Positions 17,203 to 25,265 of a stretch of DNA of 64,000 bases are shown piece after piece (position 1 is the first letter of the stretch; every line of letters begins with the position of its first letter). A program made the translations under genes and the position numbers. Source of the DNA: CAIVAT01 sp037133475 (GTDB taxonomy: Bacteria; Bacteroidota; Bacteroidia; Bacteroidales; FEN-979); assembly GCA_037133475.1 (NCBI GenBank), contig JBAXOB010000001.1, positions 293,499 to 357,498 on the forward strand. The letters run 5' to 3'. The notes beneath the pieces are model-generated. The model saw only the letters and a program-made list of their open reading frames with translations, was not told the DNA's origin and ran no database searches.

Positions 17203-18180
17203 ATGAAAAACCGACATTGGTTTACAATCATGGGCCATTCGAAAATTGTGGCCATCACGGGGATAATTGCATCAGTCGCGATGCTCGTTCTGATGCCAAA
17301 GCTGAAATGGGTCGCCGGAATGACCCTGGGCGTCGTACTCATTCATATTGCCATTGTGCTGGTCCTCTCTTTATCGGTCGCGGTGGTATTACCTGAGGGG
17401 GTTAAACTGCGGGCGCCGGGGTTTTTCCACAAAGACAAAAAAGAGCGGGAGTTCAACGCCGGCTGGAGTATCGGCTGGCTGAACGGTTTCTGGGTCATCT
17501 CGGTGGTTTTCCTTGCAGCGGCGGTGCATCTTTATCTCAACTTCCCCGCGCTGCAGCTTCTTGCCTTTTTCCTGCTCCTGCTTTCCGTGAACTTTTTCAT
17601 CGGCAACCTGACCGTCCGTTCAGCCAAGCATACCCGTTACCTTACCCTTCCATGGGTTAAGCTTTACTCAGGCGACCAGGCGCAGATCCTCGATGCCGGC
17701 TGTGGCGCGGGGCGTACGACAATTGCACTGGCAAAGGTATTCCCCGGCAGGATCACCGCCTTCGACCTGTTTAATGCCAACTATATCGCCGGGGGAGGAA
17801 ACACCCTGCTGGAAAAAAACCTGAAGCTTGCCGGGATTGCCGGCCGGGTGGAGATCGTACAGGGTGATATCACCCGGACAGGTTTTCCCTCCGGAACATT
17901 CGACGCAGTGGTGAGCTCTTACATGATCGACCACCTGGGCGACCGGAAGCTGCCCGCACTGGATGAAATCAACCGGATCCTCAAGCCCGGCGGGAGAATG
18001 CTGATGATCGTGCTTACCCCGACCCTTTCATCCTTCGCCATCCTGAATGTACTGTCGTTACTGCTGACCTCCGTGAAACAATGGCACAGGCTCTTCGAAA
18101 AAGCCAGGTTCCGTCTGGTTGAAGAGGGTGAGGTGAACGGCGGAAGCTATTTTTTAGTGGAAAAACAGGAGCGTCCATAA
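17203..18180 (+). CDS. Membrane-anchored SAM-dependent methyltransferase
   Basis: A 325-residue protein. The N-terminal 135 residues have four hydrophobic helices (about 15-30, 38-63, 88-110, 115-134). A class I methyltransferase domain follows, with motif I ILDAGCGAGRTTIAL at residues 162-176, acidic FDLF at 187-190, and the motif IV/post region VVSSYMIDHLGDRKLPALDEI. A Leu/Gly-rich LKPGGRMLMIV strand closes the fold. The substrate is unknown; the membrane anchor suggests a lipid or lipophilic substrate. An AGGAGG-like Shine-Dalgarno (GGAGG, 17190-17194) precedes the ATG. Confidence 0.82.
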   Translation: MKNRHWFTIMGHSKIVAITGIIASVAMLVLMPKLKWVAGMTLGVVLIHIAIVLVLSLSVAVVLPEGVKLRAPGFFHKDKKEREFNAGWSIGWLNGFWVISVVFLAAAVHLYLNFPALQLLAFFLLLLSVNFFIGNLTVRSAKHTRYLTLPWVKLYSGDQAQILDAGCGAGRTTIALAKVFPGRITAFDLFNANYIAGGGNTLLEKNLKLAGIAGRVEIVQGDITRTGFPSGTFDAVVSSYMIDHLGDRKLPALDEINRILKPGGRMLMIVLTPTLSSFAILNVLSLLLTSVKQWHRLFEKARFRLVEEGEVNGGSYFLVEKQERP

Positions 18181-18211
18181 AACAATAGGTAACACGACTT
18201 AACAGCATTTT

Positions 18212-18841
18212 ATGTACCGGATATTCATAGGAAGTCTTTTGCTGAGTACCATCCATGCCATGATCCCGAATCACTGGCTGCCCCTGATCGCAGTGGGGAA
18301 AACGGAGAAATGGAGCGGGAGCCGGACCCTGTGGGCCACGGTCATCACCGGTGTCGCCCACACCCTGAGCACGATCCTGGTGGGGATCGTGGTAGGGATT
18401 ATTGGGTACAAACTCTCGGCCAGGTATTCGCTGATCCCGGATAGGGTTGCCCCTGCCATCCTGGCCGGTTTGGGCCTTATCTACCTCCTCCTCGATCTGC
18501 GCAGCCATCGCCATCATCATGACATCAAACCTGTTGCAGCCACCGGGAATAAACCAGGATGGGCCGTCATCCTGGCAACCCTGAGCCTGGCCATGTTCCT
18601 TACCCCCTGCATTGAAATTGAAGCCTTTTACTTCCAGGCGGGCACCATCGGCTGGATCGGGATCTTCATCGTATCGGCCGTCTACCTCGTCACCACCCTT
18701 GCGGTCATGCTTTTACTGGTTTCGCTGGGGATGAAGGGGGCACGCAAGTATAATCCCGGGTTCCTGGAACATCATGACAAGGCTGTTACCGGTGCGGTGC
18801 TGGTCGGGCTCGGTATCCTGGGAATGGGCATATTCGGGTAA
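18212..18841 (+). CDS. Membrane permease, NicO/UreH-like
   Basis: A 209-residue protein with six hydrophobic segments. The first helix carries HAMIPNHWLPL and the second TGVAHTLSTIL, histidine-bearing helix motifs of nickel/cobalt-type and related heavy-metal efflux permeases. A His-rich loop (RSHRHHHD) lies near residue 97, and FLTPCIEIEAFYF in the next helix gives further potential metal ligands. Transport of a divalent metal is plausible but unproven. It follows the methyltransferase gene by 31 bases in the same direction. Confidence 0.65.
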   Translation: MYRIFIGSLLLSTIHAMIPNHWLPLIAVGKTEKWSGSRTLWATVITGVAHTLSTILVGIVVGIIGYKLSARYSLIPDRVAPAILAGLGLIYLLLDLRSHRHHHDIKPVAATGNKPGWAVILATLSLAMFLTPCIEIEAFYFQAGTIGWIGIFIVSAVYLVTTLAVMLLLVSLGMKGARKYNPGFLEHHDKAVTGAVLVGLGILGMGIFG

Positions 18842-18859
18842 TCCTGGATTGGGGAAAAC

Positions 18860-18914
18860 CGAATATCGAATATCGAATATCGAATATCGAATATTGAATG
18901 TCGAATATCGAATG
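18860..18914. repeat. Heptamer tandem repeat CGAATAT
   Basis: About eight head-to-tail copies of CGAATAT, two of them with a single change, starting 18 bases after the stop of the permease gene. Similar short AT-rich arrays occur in intergenic DNA of Bacteroidota. The minus-strand translation (FDIRYSIFDIRYS) is an artefact of the repeat. Confidence 0.85.
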
Positions 18915-19128
18915 GAATTAACAACTGGATTTTCAGGGTAATAATACAGGTTTGTGCAACGATCACCAGCACCCTGAACTGGGGCCGGGAAACACGATAA
19001 AGAACGGTTCATCTCTGACAGAGATAGGATATTAAGCCGAAAACACCATGCGCGCCTGCGGGAGATGATTTTTTCGTGTTTTTCCGTACGGCGCCAGGGT
19101 GGTTTTTATCTGATCAGCAATTGCCGGA

Positions 19129-19440
19129 GTGATGATCCTGCAATCGCTGATAGCACGCCCGGTCGACGTGGTGGTGACCAACAGCACCCCCTGCATGGTG
19201 GCTGCTGCACAGAAGGTTAAGGCGATTCCGGTGACTTTCCCCGTGGCTTTCGAGCCGAAACAGGTCGGGCTGAAAAGTATCCCCGCCAACTTGTCCGGCC
19301 TATACGATTCCCTGCAGGCGGGCGAATTTGCCGACATCCTGGTGAAGTGCATCCCCGGTAAACAGTCAGAACGACATCATGATGGCCGGCCAGGTGATCG
19401 AATGAAACGGGGCTTCTCCCCGAGTTGTCACCATTGCTGA
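19129..19440 (+). pseudogene. Remnant of an ABC-type substrate-binding protein (ABC_sub_bind)
   Basis: An open frame whose first 80 codons read as the central part of an ABC_sub_bind (PF04392-type) protein: ARPVDVVVTNSTPCMVAAAQ, then KAIPVTFPVAFEPKQVGL and ANLSGLY. Intact family members exceed 300 residues with an N-terminal signal; here upstream codons contain stops (TAA at 19033, TGA at 19066 and 19108), and the last 25 codons are no longer protein-like. A decayed fragment rather than a functional gene. Confidence 0.6.
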
Positions 19441-19486
19441 ACAAATTAATTGTTCAGGGCGCTCTGATGATATCAGGGTTTTGTAG

Positions 19487-19494
19487 TATATTTG
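19487..19494 (+). promoter_or_regulatory. -7 box upstream of membrane protein gene
   Basis: TATATTTG, a TAnnTTTG match, 88 bases before the ATG at 19583. No TTG box at the expected distance. Confidence 0.4.
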
Positions 19495-19582
19495 AATGGA
19501 TGATAAATGGTTGCCGGGGTTGGCATTTTTCCCTTTCCCCTGTAATTGACCGGGTTAAAGCCAGATCTGTATTTAATGTCTA

Positions 19583-20311
19583 ATGCAAATATCAGGCCAT
19601 ATGAACATGGATAATCATGAAACCAATATCACGGAACCTGCCCGGGTGAAGAGCTTTGCCAGGTTTTTCAAGAATTATATGAGTATCTGGTCGGTTGTCG
19701 TGGCGGCACTTCCCATCCCCATAACCTCTTTTAACCTGATCCCCGTTGTGGAAGGTCAGAAGGAGGTTTTATCCACCTATACCACGCTCTTTTGTTTTCT
19801 TCTTCTGGGGTTTATTTTTTATTCGCGCCATGTAATGGCAAAGTTTTTCTTCCCCGAGTTTTTTATTTCACGCCAGAAACAGCAGGAACTGGATAACCGG
19901 GTAAGAAACAATAAATTATTAGCCTTAGACCATAAACAACCATTAGAGTTAACGGATTACCGCATCCGGTATAGTTTTTCATCTTTATGGAGGGGGGCAA
20001 AAATTATTAATGCCCTTCCGCTGATATTGATCATCCTGTTTGTTTGTTCAGCATTCGAATACCATTATCTTATTTCAAGTATCATTACACACACAGGCGC
20101 TGATCCCAAGGCAGTTGTATGCTCATCGCTTTACAGTACCCTGCTGATGGGTCTCTACCTGGGTATTTTCATTTTTGCAGAAGCTGCTTTTATCCTGATG
20201 GCCATCAAGGAATATATCCAGGACCTCCTTCGGATAAGCGATGAATCGTTAATGTCGCGAACCATTAAAGAACCTGAATTAACATCCGATATGCCTGTTT
20301 CCAATGACTGA
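19583..20311 (+). CDS. Hypothetical four-helix membrane protein
   Basis: A 242-residue protein, not recognised. Hydrophobic segments lie at about residues 35-55, 66-83, 138-160 and 178-205; the loops and both ends are hydrophilic and charged. Alternative in-frame ATGs at 19601 and 19607 would shorten the N-terminus by 6-8 residues. Codon use and AT content are slightly higher than in the neighbours. No motif points to a function. Confidence 0.6.
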   Translation: MQISGHMNMDNHETNITEPARVKSFARFFKNYMSIWSVVVAALPIPITSFNLIPVVEGQKEVLSTYTTLFCFLLLGFIFYSRHVMAKFFFPEFFISRQKQQELDNRVRNNKLLALDHKQPLELTDYRIRYSFSSLWRGAKIINALPLILIILFVCSAFEYHYLISSIITHTGADPKAVVCSSLYSTLLMGLYLGIFIFAEAAFILMAIKEYIQDLLRISDESLMSRTIKEPELTSDMPVSND

Positions 20312-20436
20312 ATGCTAAATGACAAACAGCCGGCAAGTAATGAAATCCATAAAATGAAGGGGTTAAGAACTGGAAATTCTTCAGCCGTAAGTACTTTTGG
20401 AATATCCTTACGAAAAGCCCGCAACCGGGAAAAACC

Positions 20437-20868
20437 ATGAATGAATCCGCAGTAAAAATTGAACTGAGAATTGACTGGAGTGAGATTGACCTGTTCGGGC
20501 ATATCAACAACCTGGCAATTATGAAATATGTCCAGGCCTCCAGGATACATTGCCTGGAGATGATCGGGTTGATGCAGATGCAGTCGGCCGTTAAAATCGG
20601 GCCGATCCTGGCCTCCACCACCTGCCAGTTCAGGAGGCCGCTCTTTTACCCGGGACAGGTGGTCATCGCCACGCGGGTTGACCAGGTAAAAAGGACCAGT
20701 TTCCATTTCCACCATGTGATCACAAACGAAATGAAGGAGGTCATCGCCGAGGCCCAGGATGTCATCGTTTTTTATGATTTTAACCACCACACAAAAGTTT
20801 TGATCCCGGGAGAGATCAGGGAAAGGATCGCTGAACTGGAGAAAAACAGCTCTGGCAATCCCGGATAG
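20437..20868 (+). CDS. Acyl-CoA thioesterase, hotdog fold (4HBT/YbgC type)
   Basis: A 143-residue single-domain hotdog protein. The family active-site loop is WSEIDLFGHINNLAIMKYVQ, with Asp in the EIDLFGHINN segment acting as catalytic residue in 4-hydroxybenzoyl-CoA-thioesterase-type enzymes. The strand FHFHHVITNEMKEVIAEAQDV follows the fold. It hydrolyses acyl-CoA thioesters; the chain-length preference cannot be told. Size is normal for the family. Confidence 0.88.
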   Translation: MNESAVKIELRIDWSEIDLFGHINNLAIMKYVQASRIHCLEMIGLMQMQSAVKIGPILASTTCQFRRPLFYPGQVVIATRVDQVKRTSFHFHHVITNEMKEVIAEAQDVIVFYDFNHHTKVLIPGEIRERIAELEKNSSGNPG

Positions 20869-21170
20869 GTCCCGTTCACCCCGGCAGGATCGGTATTCCT
20901 GCCCGGAAGGCGAAACCAGCATTCAGTCAAACGCACACCGTTTTTCACCTCTCATACATGATTTCAACCATAAAAACCGTGGTTTATCCATGTTACCATC
21001 TTCCATACAGGTTTACCTTTGCATCATCGCACAATAAACATGCTGACGTTAACGGAACAGGAAAAGCGTTTGCGCTTCAGGCAGGCAGGCGCCGGCAAAC
21101 GGCCCATTCTTACAACCAAACGCAGCATCCGTTCACAGAATTGATCGCACATACAGGAAACTTATACCCT
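20869..21170. other. Intergenic region upstream of first pirin
   Basis: About 300 bases. The frame of the pirin gene is open back to an ATG at 20958, but those 71 codons have no pirin character. A TACCTTTG box (21014-21021) matches the -7 consensus. No other feature is supported. Confidence 0.4.
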
Positions 21171-21905
21171 ATGACTTCAGAAATCATGCAAAATACAGTT
21201 CTTCACAAAGCAGAAACCCGGGGTGATGCAAACCACGGCTGGCTTCACAGCCGGCATACCTTCAGTTTCGCCGACTATTACAACCCCAGGCGGATGAATT
21301 TCGGTGCCCTCAGGGTGTTAAACGACGATACGGTTGAGCCAGGCCGGGGTTTCGGCACCCATCCACACGACAATATGGAGATCATCTCCATCCCGCTTGA
21401 AGGCGATCTGGAACACAAGGACAGCATGGGAAATGTTTCGGTTATACGCAATGGCGACATACAGGTCATGAGCGCAGGAACCGGGATACACCACAGCGAA
21501 TACAACAAAAGCCAGGAGAACCGGGTGAAATTCCTCCAGATCTGGGTGTTTACCAATAAGGCGAATGTAACGCCGCGTTATGACCAGATAACCCTCAATC
21601 CGGCCGACCGGCGGAATAAATTCCAGCAGGTGATCTCACCGGATGAAAAGGATGAGGGCATATGGATTTACCAGGATGCCTGGTTTCATCTCGGTACCTT
21701 CGACATGGGAAGGGGTGCTGATTATACCCTAAAGAAACCCGAAAATGGCGTTTATGCCTTCATAATCAAAGGCAATGTGACCATTGACGGTACCTCCCTG
21801 AATGAAAGGGACGGATTCGGGATATGGGATACCGGTAAGATTTCAGTTCTTTCAAACTCCCAGGATGCCGAAATCCTGTTAATGGAGCTCCCCATGAAAC
21901 TGTAA
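21171..21905 (+). CDS. Pirin family protein (YhhW-like)
   Basis: A 244-residue bicupin from the ATG at 21171 (MTSEIMQ). An upstream ATG at 20958 would add 71 residues without pirin similarity. The N-terminal cupin shows the pirin signature FGTHPHDNMEIISIPLEGDLEHKD in two parts, giving the metal ligands His, His and His/Glu of the first barrel. YhhW-type pirins can act as quercetin dioxygenases; others are redox or transcription cofactors. A second, distinct pirin gene follows 100 bases downstream. Confidence 0.9.
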   Translation: MTSEIMQNTVLHKAETRGDANHGWLHSRHTFSFADYYNPRRMNFGALRVLNDDTVEPGRGFGTHPHDNMEIISIPLEGDLEHKDSMGNVSVIRNGDIQVMSAGTGIHHSEYNKSQENRVKFLQIWVFTNKANVTPRYDQITLNPADRRNKFQQVISPDEKDEGIWIYQDAWFHLGTFDMGRGADYTLKKPENGVYAFIIKGNVTIDGTSLNERDGFGIWDTGKISVLSNSQDAEILLMELPMKL

Positions 21906-22005
21906 CCATGTCTCTCTCCATGTCACACAGCCATTGTTTTATCAACATGGTGAAAAACCGACTTAGTAAATAAAAATATAATTGTCTCTAAATCAACTTA
22001 ATATT

Positions 22006-22857
22006 ATGGATAATATCAGAAAAGTCGAACGCATTGTTATCGGGCAGCCAACATCCGACGGGGCGGGCGTAAAACTGACAAGGATTCTTGGCCACAACAC
22101 CCAGGAGATGCTGGATCCCTTCCTGTTGCTGGATTTCTTCGGTTCGGGCAACCCGGAGGATTTTATGTCGGGCTTTCCCTGGCATCCGCATCGCGGAATG
22201 GAAACGGTAACCTACATGCTTGACGGCAAGGTGGAACACAGCGACAGTATCGGCAACAGCGGCGTGATCGGGAAGGGGGATCTCCAGTGGATGACTGCCG
22301 GCAGCGGGATCATTCACCAGGAGATGCCCAGGTACGAAGGTGGCAGGATGTACGGGTTCCAGCTGTGGGTAAACCTGCCATCCGCATCAAAGATGGTTGC
22401 TCCCCGCTACCAGGATATCCCTGCAGCCATCGTCCCTGTCGTTGAACTCGAAAATAAAACCAGGGTGAAGGTGTTGGCCGGAACCTTCCAGGGGGTATGC
22501 GGTCCAGTTGAAGACATTATTGCCGACCCTGAATATTTTGATGTTGAGATGCCTGCGAATGCAGCAATACAGATACCTGTGGCCCCGGCATATACCGTGT
22601 TTGCCTACCTTTATGAAGGATCGGCAGGTTTTGATGAAAACAGCCTGCAACCTTTGCGAACCGGTGAAGGCGCCCTCTTCGGCCCGGGAGATTGCGTGGT
22701 TGCCAAAACTGGCGCCTCATCTGCCAGGTTTATCCTCATTGCCGGCAAGCCCATCGGGGAACCTGTTGCATGGAACGGCCCGATCGTCATGAATACGGAT
22801 GAAGAAATAAGCATCGCCTTCAGGGAATTACGAAACAATACCTTTATAAAATCCTGA
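22006..22857 (+). CDS. Pirin family protein
   Basis: A 283-residue bicupin starting at the ATG at 22006 (MDNIRKVERIV); the TTG at 21982 is less likely. The N-terminal cupin has the Fe-binding signature FPWHPHRGMETVTYMLDGKV and GDLQWMTAGSGIIHQEMP, with ligands His, His, His and Glu in the expected spacing. The C-terminal barrel contains RTGEGALFGPGDCVV. Classical pirin architecture, and longer than the neighbouring YhhW-like copy, so the two are related families and not a recent duplication. Confidence 0.92.
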   Translation: MDNIRKVERIVIGQPTSDGAGVKLTRILGHNTQEMLDPFLLLDFFGSGNPEDFMSGFPWHPHRGMETVTYMLDGKVEHSDSIGNSGVIGKGDLQWMTAGSGIIHQEMPRYEGGRMYGFQLWVNLPSASKMVAPRYQDIPAAIVPVVELENKTRVKVLAGTFQGVCGPVEDIIADPEYFDVEMPANAAIQIPVAPAYTVFAYLYEGSAGFDENSLQPLRTGEGALFGPGDCVVAKTGASSARFILIAGKPIGEPVAWNGPIVMNTDEEISIAFRELRNNTFIKS

Positions 22858-23080
22858 TGCTTCCCCGGTTTGAATCATCCTGCACCAATGTTATTTGCCA
22901 ACGGTTTCACCAGTAAATATGCACATCCGGCCGGATTCGCCGAAACCCTCACCCGGTATCGAAAAAATTGATTAATATTGTTTGGCAAAGCCATCCGGTG
23001 TAAACCGGATGCCGCTTGCCGGTTTCGTCAGTTAACCGGCATCAGGAAACCATGGTGCTTCATTTTTAAAAAACGCTGTA

Positions 23081-24136
23081 ATGACCCAAAAAAAAGAAAA
23101 GGATCTGACCGTCGAAACACTCAGGGGAGCCGTCATTATCCTGGTGGTGATCGGTCATGTGATCGGCTCGGGATCGGATGGGGGCATGAAGGTCGCGGAG
23201 GATTCCTTTCTGCGCCATTTCTACTATACCTTCGCTGAATTTCTTCAAATGCCCCTCTTTACGGTTCTCGCAGGATGGGTTTATACCCTGAAACCGGTCA
23301 CCTACGGGAAAATCGGTGACTTTATCAGCAAAAAATTCGTCAGGATCCTCCTGCCGATGTTCGTGGTTGGCGCCTGCTATTTTTTACTGCAATACCTTAC
23401 ACCCGGGACCAACCGGAAAGGAAACCTGGCCGATATCTGGAGACTGATCTTTTTCCCCTACACCCTTTTCTGGTATTTATATTCCCTTTTCCTGGTATTC
23501 CTGGTGGTTGCCGTCATCGATGCCTTTCACAAAATGGAAACCTTTGCCAGCTGGCTGGTGATCCTCCTGGTTACCTTGACCATCCTGGTATTCAGGGATA
23601 TGGTCATTCCTGTGGAGACTCCCAATTACCTGAGCTATAAGGGTGCTATTTATCTCCTGCCCTGTTTTATCCTTGGCGTCGGCCTCAACCGCTTCAAGCC
23701 TTTTTTTCAAAACTGGATTTTCTTTTACTCCATCCTGGTCCTGCTGATCCTCTCGGTCATCATCCAGCAGTTGTCATGGTATAAAGTGATTGATTACCCG
23801 ATGGTTAAAGATACCGGCGCCGGGCTGCTGCTTGGGATTACGGGTACCATCCTTTTATTGCGGCTGCCCTGGAAGGTAGGCTGGCTGGTCTGGTTCGGGA
23901 GTTTTGCCTATTCCATCTATCTTTTTCATGCCTTCGGAACGGCGGGAGGGCGCATCATCGTCCAGAAATTCGGGATCCAGTCAACGCCAGTCATCTTTGC
24001 CTTTTCATTGGTCGCGGGTTTGGGACTGCCAATCCTGGCCGATTACCTGCTGAGCCGGACCGGTTTGACAAGGATGCTTTTTCTCGGAAAAAATTTCCAC
24101 AGCGTTCAGAAAAAAAAGGTCGTACCGAACCAGTAG
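23081..24136 (+). CDS. Membrane acyltransferase, family 3
   Basis: A 351-residue integral membrane protein with about ten helices. The N-terminus carries the family-3 acyltransferase signature: TVETLRGAVIILVVIGHVIG, with the Arg and the His of the conserved R...H arrangement. These enzymes O-acylate sugars, often surface polysaccharide, using acyl-CoA or acyl donors. The last 31 bases overlap a convergent small ORF on the other strand. Substrate unknown. Confidence 0.88.
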   Translation: MTQKKEKDLTVETLRGAVIILVVIGHVIGSGSDGGMKVAEDSFLRHFYYTFAEFLQMPLFTVLAGWVYTLKPVTYGKIGDFISKKFVRILLPMFVVGACYFLLQYLTPGTNRKGNLADIWRLIFFPYTLFWYLYSLFLVFLVVAVIDAFHKMETFASWLVILLVTLTILVFRDMVIPVETPNYLSYKGAIYLLPCFILGVGLNRFKPFFQNWIFFYSILVLLILSVIIQQLSWYKVIDYPMVKDTGAGLLLGITGTILLLRLPWKVGWLVWFGSFAYSIYLFHAFGTAGGRIIVQKFGIQSTPVIFAFSLVAGLGLPILADYLLSRTGLTRMLFLGKNFHSVQKKKVVPNQ

Positions 24137-24345
24137 CCGCCGGGATAAGGTATGAATAGCTGCACCGTTTTTCTATTTGCCCCGGTTGCTGTTATCCTTT
24201 CCATATCGCCGGCAAATTCGCCGTCGGATTCAACGAGTGCGGATAATTCGCCAAAAAGCCTTTCGCTGATCGCCCCGACCGGATAAATCGTGTTGTCAGG
24301 ATCAAACATAATGGCTCTCTTTTTCATCGGTTTGCCCGCCGGCAT
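24106..24345 (-). CDS. Small ORF with HAD-like motif, hypothetical
   Basis: A 79-codon ORF whose ATG directly follows the TAA of the LUD gene (no gap), so it is probably co-transcribed. The N-terminus IMFDPDNTIYPVG resembles motif I of HAD phosphatases (DxDxT), but the rest (YPGGYWFGTTFFF) does not continue a HAD fold and the protein is far too short for one. It overlaps the convergent acyltransferase gene by 31 bases. Either a short protein of unknown function or a gene relic. Confidence 0.45.
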   Translation of the reverse strand: MPAGKPMKKRAIMFDPDNTIYPVGAISERLFGELSALVESDGEFAGDMERITATGANRKTVQLFIPYPGGYWFGTTFFF

Positions 24346-24981
24346 TTATAATCCCAGCTCCTCATCGATCAATATGATCTTGATCCGCCCGGGGGGAAAT
24401 GATTTTTCGGTAATGGTCCAGCTGTTGCAGATCCTCTGCGGGCTACGGCATTCCTCGCAGGTACCGGTGACCTGGCAGGGGGTTTTAAATTTTGTGTGCA
24501 GCTTTGCATTGGCAGGAGCCGAAATTGTTTTTATCCGTATAAAGGCCGCATCCAGGTCACTTACTATCTTATTCCTGCCGGCAAACAAGGCCACATACCG
24601 GGGGCCAAACGTTAACGCCGCCACGCGGTTCCCGATCATATCGAGGTTGACCAGCTGACCTGCTTCCGTAATGGCATTCGCTCCTGCAAGGAACAGATCG
24701 ACCGTTAAGGCCTCCCTTCTTTTCCCGATCCGGGTCTCCCACGAATCGGCGGGGTCAAACGTGTCGAGAAATGCGATGGATCTGTTCTGCCTGAGCACAT
24801 CAAGCACTCCGGTTGCCATCATGGTCTCCGAATCGCCGTACGAGGCGCTGGCAATTTCATTTTTTTCCAGTATTTCTCTCCGGAAGATATCTCTTGCTTC
24901 GGCGATATTCTGTGCAAAATAGGTTTCGAAATTGTTCATTTCAAGCCGTTTGATGACCTGGAATAGTTTTTCTCTGCTCAT
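24346..24981 (-). CDS. LUD-domain protein (LutC/DUF162-like)
   Basis: A 211-residue protein starting at MSREKLFQVIKRLEMN; the open frame extends to 25095, but a TACTTTTG box at 25003-25010 sits inside that extension. The LUD core is recognisable: SYGDSETMMATGVLD, LFLAGANAITEAGQLVNLD and ALTFGPRYVALFAGRNKIV. Four Cys near the C-terminus (TPCQVTGTCEECRSPQRIC) may bind metal. LUD proteins act in lactate utilisation together with LutA and LutB; those partners are absent here, so an orphan role is likely. Confidence 0.88.
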   Translation of the reverse strand: MSREKLFQVIKRLEMNNFETYFAQNIAEARDIFRREILEKNEIASASYGDSETMMATGVLDVLRQNRSIAFLDTFDPADSWETRIGKRREALTVDLFLAGANAITEAGQLVNLDMIGNRVAALTFGPRYVALFAGRNKIVSDLDAAFIRIKTISAPANAKLHTKFKTPCQVTGTCEECRSPQRICNSWTITEKSFPPGRIKIILIDEELGL

Positions 24982-25002
24982 GGGAGGGCTGTAATCAGAC
25001 CT

Positions 25003-25010
25003 CAAAAGTA
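25003..25010 (-). promoter_or_regulatory. -7 box of the LUD gene
   Basis: TACTTTTG on the minus strand, a TAnnTTTG match, 21 bases upstream of the ATG at 24981. A CAA (TTG on minus) lies 17 bp away, slightly close for a -33 box. Confidence 0.5.
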
Positions 25011-25185
25011 CAAAAAGGAATGGTTGCCAATAGGACAGGTGACCCCCAAAGGTGCCTTCCCCGGTTGAAACCCGTGAACACCTCTTTGTTTTCAAATCAA
25101 TTAAAAGGTTAACCTGCCTGACCGGGAACAGGAAAAAGGCAGCGGGGAATAAGCGTGAATCTTCCCGGCATTTCCGAAACTTTAC

Positions 25186-25193
25186 TACATTTG
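25186..25193 (+). promoter_or_regulatory. -7 box of the glycosidase gene
   Basis: TACATTTG, a TAnnTTTG match 72 bases before the ATG at 25266. It lies downstream of the earlier ATG at 25155 and therefore supports the later start. Confidence 0.5.
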
Positions 25194-25265
25194 AGAAGCC
25201 ATCCGGCAGCCAGGCACAAACCCGCCAGGGCAGCGCCGGCCGTCAACTGCCAATTCTCAGAAACC

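Noticed and set aside
18772..19012. Minus-strand ORFs over the CGAATAT array
   Set aside because: Peptide periodicity (IRYS) is produced by the heptamer repeat itself.
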